In this document: positions 5,771-8,057 of the stretch, in pieces
Layout of the letters: each line of letters begins with the position of its first letter
Numbering within the stretch: position 1 is the stretch's first letter
Origin: an uncultured Acetatifactor sp.
GTDB lineage: Bacteria > Bacillota > Clostridia > Lachnospirales > Lachnospiraceae
NCBI GenBank assembly: GCA_947631715.1
Contig: CANRMK010000101.1
Coordinates: 1 to 8,057, forward strand
Reading direction: 5' to 3'
DNA length: 8,057 nucleotides
The notes under the pieces: model-generated
What the model saw: the letters and a program-made list of their open reading frames with translations, nothing else
What the model was told of the DNA's origin: nothing
Database searches by the model: none
Made by a program: the position numbers and the translations under genes

Positions 5771-6712
5771 TCATGCCACCCCTTTCTTTGCAGCCAGCTT
5801 TTCTTTCAGATTGGGGACCGACAGGAAAATGGCCACCACAATGGCAGAGAACAGCTTCATGTTCTCAGACGGCATATTGAGCCAAAGCACGAACTGATAC
5901 ACCATATAATAAATGACCGCTCCAAGGATCACCGCCGTCAGAGTATAGGCGAACGCCAGCTTTCTCTTGCTTGCGAACTTTCCGAAGAGGACCTCCCCGA
6001 TGATCACCGCCGCCAGGCCCGTGACGATAGCGCCCCGCCCCATGTTGATATCCGCCGCGCCCTGGAACTGGGCGTACATTCCGCCGCACAGCCCTACAAG
6101 CCCGTTGGAGATCATCAGCGCCACCACCTTGGTAAAGTTGGTGTTGATCCCCTGGGCCCTGGCCATATTGTCGTTACAGCCGGTAGCCCGGATAGCCTGT
6201 CCCTGTTCCGTTCCGAAATACCAGTACAACACAGCTACTAACGCCAGCAAGAACAGGATGACTCCCACGAAGAACAAAAGTCTGCCCGTTCCCCCCTCTG
6301 TCACATAGCGCAGGGCCACCACCAGAGGGTAGTTGTCCACGCTCACCGGCTGATTGGATTTCCCCATAATGATCAGGTTCACGGAATACAGGGAAATCTG
6401 CGTCAGGATGCTGGCAAGGATTCCCGGTATCCCCAGCACAGTGTTCAACAGGCCGGTGACAAGCCCCGCAAGCATTCCGGCCAAAAAGGCCACGGGCAGA
6501 GACAAAAGCGGGGATACGCCGCCGCGGATCAGCATAACGGAAACAGCTGCCCCCGTTGCGATGGAACCGTCCACAGTCAGATCCGGGAAATCAAGGATCC
6601 GGAATGTGATATACACTCCCAGCGCCATAATGCCCCAGATCATGCCCTGCGCCACAGAGCCCGGCAGCGCCTTGAGCAGGGAAAGGGGATTTAATGTCAT
6701 CAAACAAAACAT
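5771..6712 (-). CDS. ABC transporter permease (BPD_transp_2 type)
   Basis: This 313-residue integral membrane protein has about eight or nine hydrophobic segments and forms the channel of the importer. Conserved landmarks are FPDLTVDGSIATGAA (42-56), LNTVLGIPGILASILTQI near 89-106, and the cytoplasmic loop FGTEQGQAIRATGCN (166-180) followed by ARAQGIN, which contacts the ATPase in this family. I chose ATG 6712-6710 because GGAGG lies 7 nt before it; the ATG six codons upstream (6730) has only a weak site. The lipoprotein gene ends 154 nt upstream and the gap holds a hairpin. The family serves branched-chain amino acid, sugar, nucleoside and aromatic amino acid importers, so the substrate stays open. 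The length is normal. Confidence 0.92.
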   Translation of the reverse strand: MFCLMTLNPLSLLKALPGSVAQGMIWGIMALGVYITFRILDFPDLTVDGSIATGAAVSVMLIRGGVSPLLSLPVAFLAGMLAGLVTGLLNTVLGIPGILASILTQISLYSVNLIIMGKSNQPVSVDNYPLVVALRYVTEGGTGRLLFFVGVILFLLALVAVLYWYFGTEQGQAIRATGCNDNMARAQGINTNFTKVVALMISNGLVGLCGGMYAQFQGAADINMGRGAIVTGLAAVIIGEVLFGKFASKRKLAFAYTLTAVILGAVIYYMVYQFVLWLNMPSENMKLFSAIVVAIFLSVPNLKEKLAAKKGVA

Positions 6713-6769
6713 CTTCTGTCCTCCATTCATACAGATCTCGCAGATTCAAAAAAGTTGAAACGAAATCAA

Positions 6770-6800
6770 ATAGGGACAGTGTTCCAGACGCTATCCCTAT
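6770..6800 (-). terminator. Intercistronic hairpin, possible partial terminator
   Basis: The arms at 6791-6800 and 6770-6779 pair over 10 bp with one wobble (ATAGGGATAG against CTGTCCCTAT on the minus strand), around an 11-nt loop. It lies between the lipoprotein stop and the permease start. The tail is moderately T-rich (TTGATTTCGTTTC, with a T6 further on). It could attenuate transcription or protect the upstream mRNA, keeping the binding protein in excess. Confidence 0.5.
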
Positions 6801-6866
6801 CCGATGTTTTATATATCCGCCTGCTGTCTCATACCGGCTTCCATTGCTCGCCGCCAGGACAGGCTC

Positions 6867-7862
6867 TTATGATTCAATCGCTTCGTATCCGTCGGGAATC
6901 GATATGCCCAGCTCCTCGCAGATCGCCTTATTGTACTTCTTTGTCACGTTGGGGGCAAAGCGCACGCCCATGGTGCTGATGTCAGCGCCCTCCGCCAGAA
7001 TCTCGTACGCCATCTCGCCTGTGGTGTAGCCAAGGTCATAATAATCGATGGACAGAGTAGCCACGCCGCAGCCTGCGCAGATGCCCTCTTCGCCTGCGAT
7101 CACAGGCACCTTTGCGGGCACCACTACATTGTAGATCGTCTCAGTCACATTGGCCAGCGTATTGTCCGTGGGGATATAGAGGACGTCACACTCGCCTGCC
7201 GCCTTGGTCACAACGGACTGCACCTCGTTGGTGTCGGCGATACCATAGGTCTGATATGCGATATTGTCCTCCTCCAGCGCCTGGGCGAACAGCTTCACCT
7301 GATAATCGGAGTTGGGCTCGGCGGTACAGTAGAGCAGGCCCACCTGCTTTACATCCGGGAACAGCTCCAGCACCATATCCTCCTGCCGGTTGATGGGCGC
7401 CAGATCGGAAGTGCCGGAAATATTTCTTCCGGTAGCGCCGCTCCAGTCATCGATCTCAAGAGCGGTGGCATAATCCGTGATGGAAGTGCCCAGAATGGGA
7501 ATGGTGGTGGTTGCGGTCGCCGCACTCTGCAGAGGCAGGGTCGCATTCGCCAGGATCAGATCTACTCCATCGGATACATATCCGTTGCAGATGGTCGTCA
7601 CAACATTCTGATCATTCTGTGCGTTCTGGACCTGAATATTTACATTATCGCCAAGCTTCTCCTTCAGAGCGTCCTGAAAGCCCTGAGTGGCAGCGTCCAG
7701 CGCCGGATGCTCCACAAGCTGGCAGACGCCGATATGAAAGACCTGCCCTTCCCCGTTTCCCTGGGCTGCCTGCTGTCCTGAACCATCATCACTGCCGCAG
7801 CCTGCCAGCGCAGAAACTGTAAAAGCGGCGGCAAGAAGCGCAGATAATACTTTTTTCTTCAT
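6867..7862 (-). CDS. ABC transporter substrate-binding lipoprotein (PF04392-like)
   Basis: This 331-residue binding protein should be lipid-anchored on the outer face of the cytoplasmic membrane. It has a basic start MKKK, a hydrophobic stretch, and lipobox LAGC with C22 as the first mature residue. A polar Gly/Gln/Asp linker (about 23-39) follows. The two-lobe domain begins FHIGVCQLVEHPALDAATQGF, a signature I associate with PF04392 (ABC_sub_bind). Later landmarks are VDLILANATLPLQSAA, IPILGTSITDY, QVGLLYCTAEPNSDYQ, DVLYIPTDNTLAN, VPVIAGEEGICAGCGVATLSIDYYDLGY and PNVTKKYN. The start has AAGGAGG 9 nt upstream. It is the first gene of the operon and has its own strong promoter. Relatives in Firmicutes include aromatic amino acid importers (TrpX-type), but no T-box leader is present, so the ligand is not assigned. 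Confidence 0.92.
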   Translation of the reverse strand: MKKKVLSALLAAAFTVSALAGCGSDDGSGQQAAQGNGEGQVFHIGVCQLVEHPALDAATQGFQDALKEKLGDNVNIQVQNAQNDQNVVTTICNGYVSDGVDLILANATLPLQSAATATTTIPILGTSITDYATALEIDDWSGATGRNISGTSDLAPINRQEDMVLELFPDVKQVGLLYCTAEPNSDYQVKLFAQALEEDNIAYQTYGIADTNEVQSVVTKAAGECDVLYIPTDNTLANVTETIYNVVVPAKVPVIAGEEGICAGCGVATLSIDYYDLGYTTGEMAYEILAEGADISTMGVRFAPNVTKKYNKAICEELGISIPDGYEAIES

Positions 7863-7883
7863 AACTTTTCTCCTCCTTCAAAG

Positions 7884-7911
7884 GGCGCTTGCTTTCGTAA
7901 TTTAAAGCGCC
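7884..7911 (-). other. 5'-leader hairpin before the lipoprotein gene
   Basis: Perfect 7-bp arms (GGCGCTT and AAGCGCC) flank a 14-nt loop, with an alternative inner pairing of GCTTT with AAAGC. The hairpin begins about 8 nt after the predicted transcription start and ends a few nt before the AAGGAGG site. It could stabilise the mRNA 5' end or tune ribosome access. It is too small for a known riboswitch. Confidence 0.5.
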
Positions 7912-7925
7912 GCATCATGCTGAAT

Positions 7926-7954
7926 AATATAACGCATTTCCCCGGATATGTCAA
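7926..7954 (-). promoter_or_regulatory. Sigma-A-type promoter for the ABC import operon
   Basis: The minus strand reads TTGACA (7954-7949), a 17-nt spacer and TATATT (7931-7926), close to full consensus. Transcription would start near 7919, giving a leader of about 57 nt, too short for a T-box or other large riboswitch. Confidence 0.8.
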
Positions 7955-7983
7955 TCATTTTGTAGTCTTTGGGGATGTGCCTG

Positions 7984-8042
7984 GTAACAGTTCAGCCCTC
8001 CGTCGTATTCAGCCCGGTAATGTCGATGTTCTCCCGGCAGAC
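7984..8042. repeat. Dispersed two-block repeat, copy upstream of the ABC operon
   Basis: Block 1 GTAACAGTTCAGCCC (7984-7998) and block 2 CGATGTTCTCCCGGCAGAC (8024-8042) match the copy at 4878-4939: 13 of 14 bases over the shared part of block 1 and 19 of 19 in block 2. The gap differs by about 3 nt and its sequence has diverged. It lies 30 nt upstream of the ABC promoter, probably at the 3' end of whatever gene lies beyond the right edge. Confidence 0.75.
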
Positions 8043-8057
8043 CGTTGGAGCACGTCG

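Noticed and set aside
7863..7925. T-box or other riboswitch in the ABC operon leader
   Set aside because: The distance from the strong promoter to the start codon is too short, and no T-box TGGNACC-type sequence is present.

Overview
This window looks like chromosomal DNA from an anaerobic Gram-positive Clostridia species, most likely Lachnospiraceae. The pointers are strong AGGAGG-type ribosome binding sites, consensus TTGACA/TATAAT-type promoters, a GGGtGRT protein next to a NifU-like scaffold protein (a pair I know from Clostridia), and a lipoprotein-dependent ABC importer typical of this group. The taxon is inferred from content, not from a marker gene. Every supported gene lies on the minus strand, so transcription runs from right to left.

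Reading in the direction of transcription: (1) 7862 to 4966 is a three-gene ABC import operon made of a substrate-binding lipoprotein, a permease and an ATPase. It has a near-consensus promoter at 7926-7954, a 5'-end hairpin, and a second hairpin between the first and second genes that may set a high lipoprotein-to-permease ratio. (2) 4744 to 3019 is a two-gene operon encoding a NifU-like Fe-S scaffold protein and a GGGtGRT protein. The pair has no established function that I know of. A perfect 13-bp inverted repeat overlaps an extended -10 element just upstream and is a good operator candidate. (3) 2788 to 324 is an envelope-related unit: a GT-C membrane glycosyltransferase (family 39 type) followed by a membrane-anchored GH25 lysozyme. 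It has a consensus promoter at 2885-2913. The glycosyltransferase reading frame is broken at a run of seven G residues. One extra G would restore a 541-residue protein, so this is a phase-variation, frameshifting, pseudogene or sequencing-error question. (4) 240 to 1 is the start of a transposase gene that runs off the left edge.

A dispersed repeat of about 60 bp with two conserved blocks occurs at 4878-4939 and 7984-8042. One of its blocks recurs at 369-383, inside the last codons of the lysozyme gene, where it appears to supply a C-terminal tail. No tRNA, rRNA, CRISPR array or T-box was seen. There is no gene-free stretch longer than 300 bases; the largest gaps (2789-3018, 4745-4965 and 7863-8057) hold the promoters, hairpins and repeats described below.
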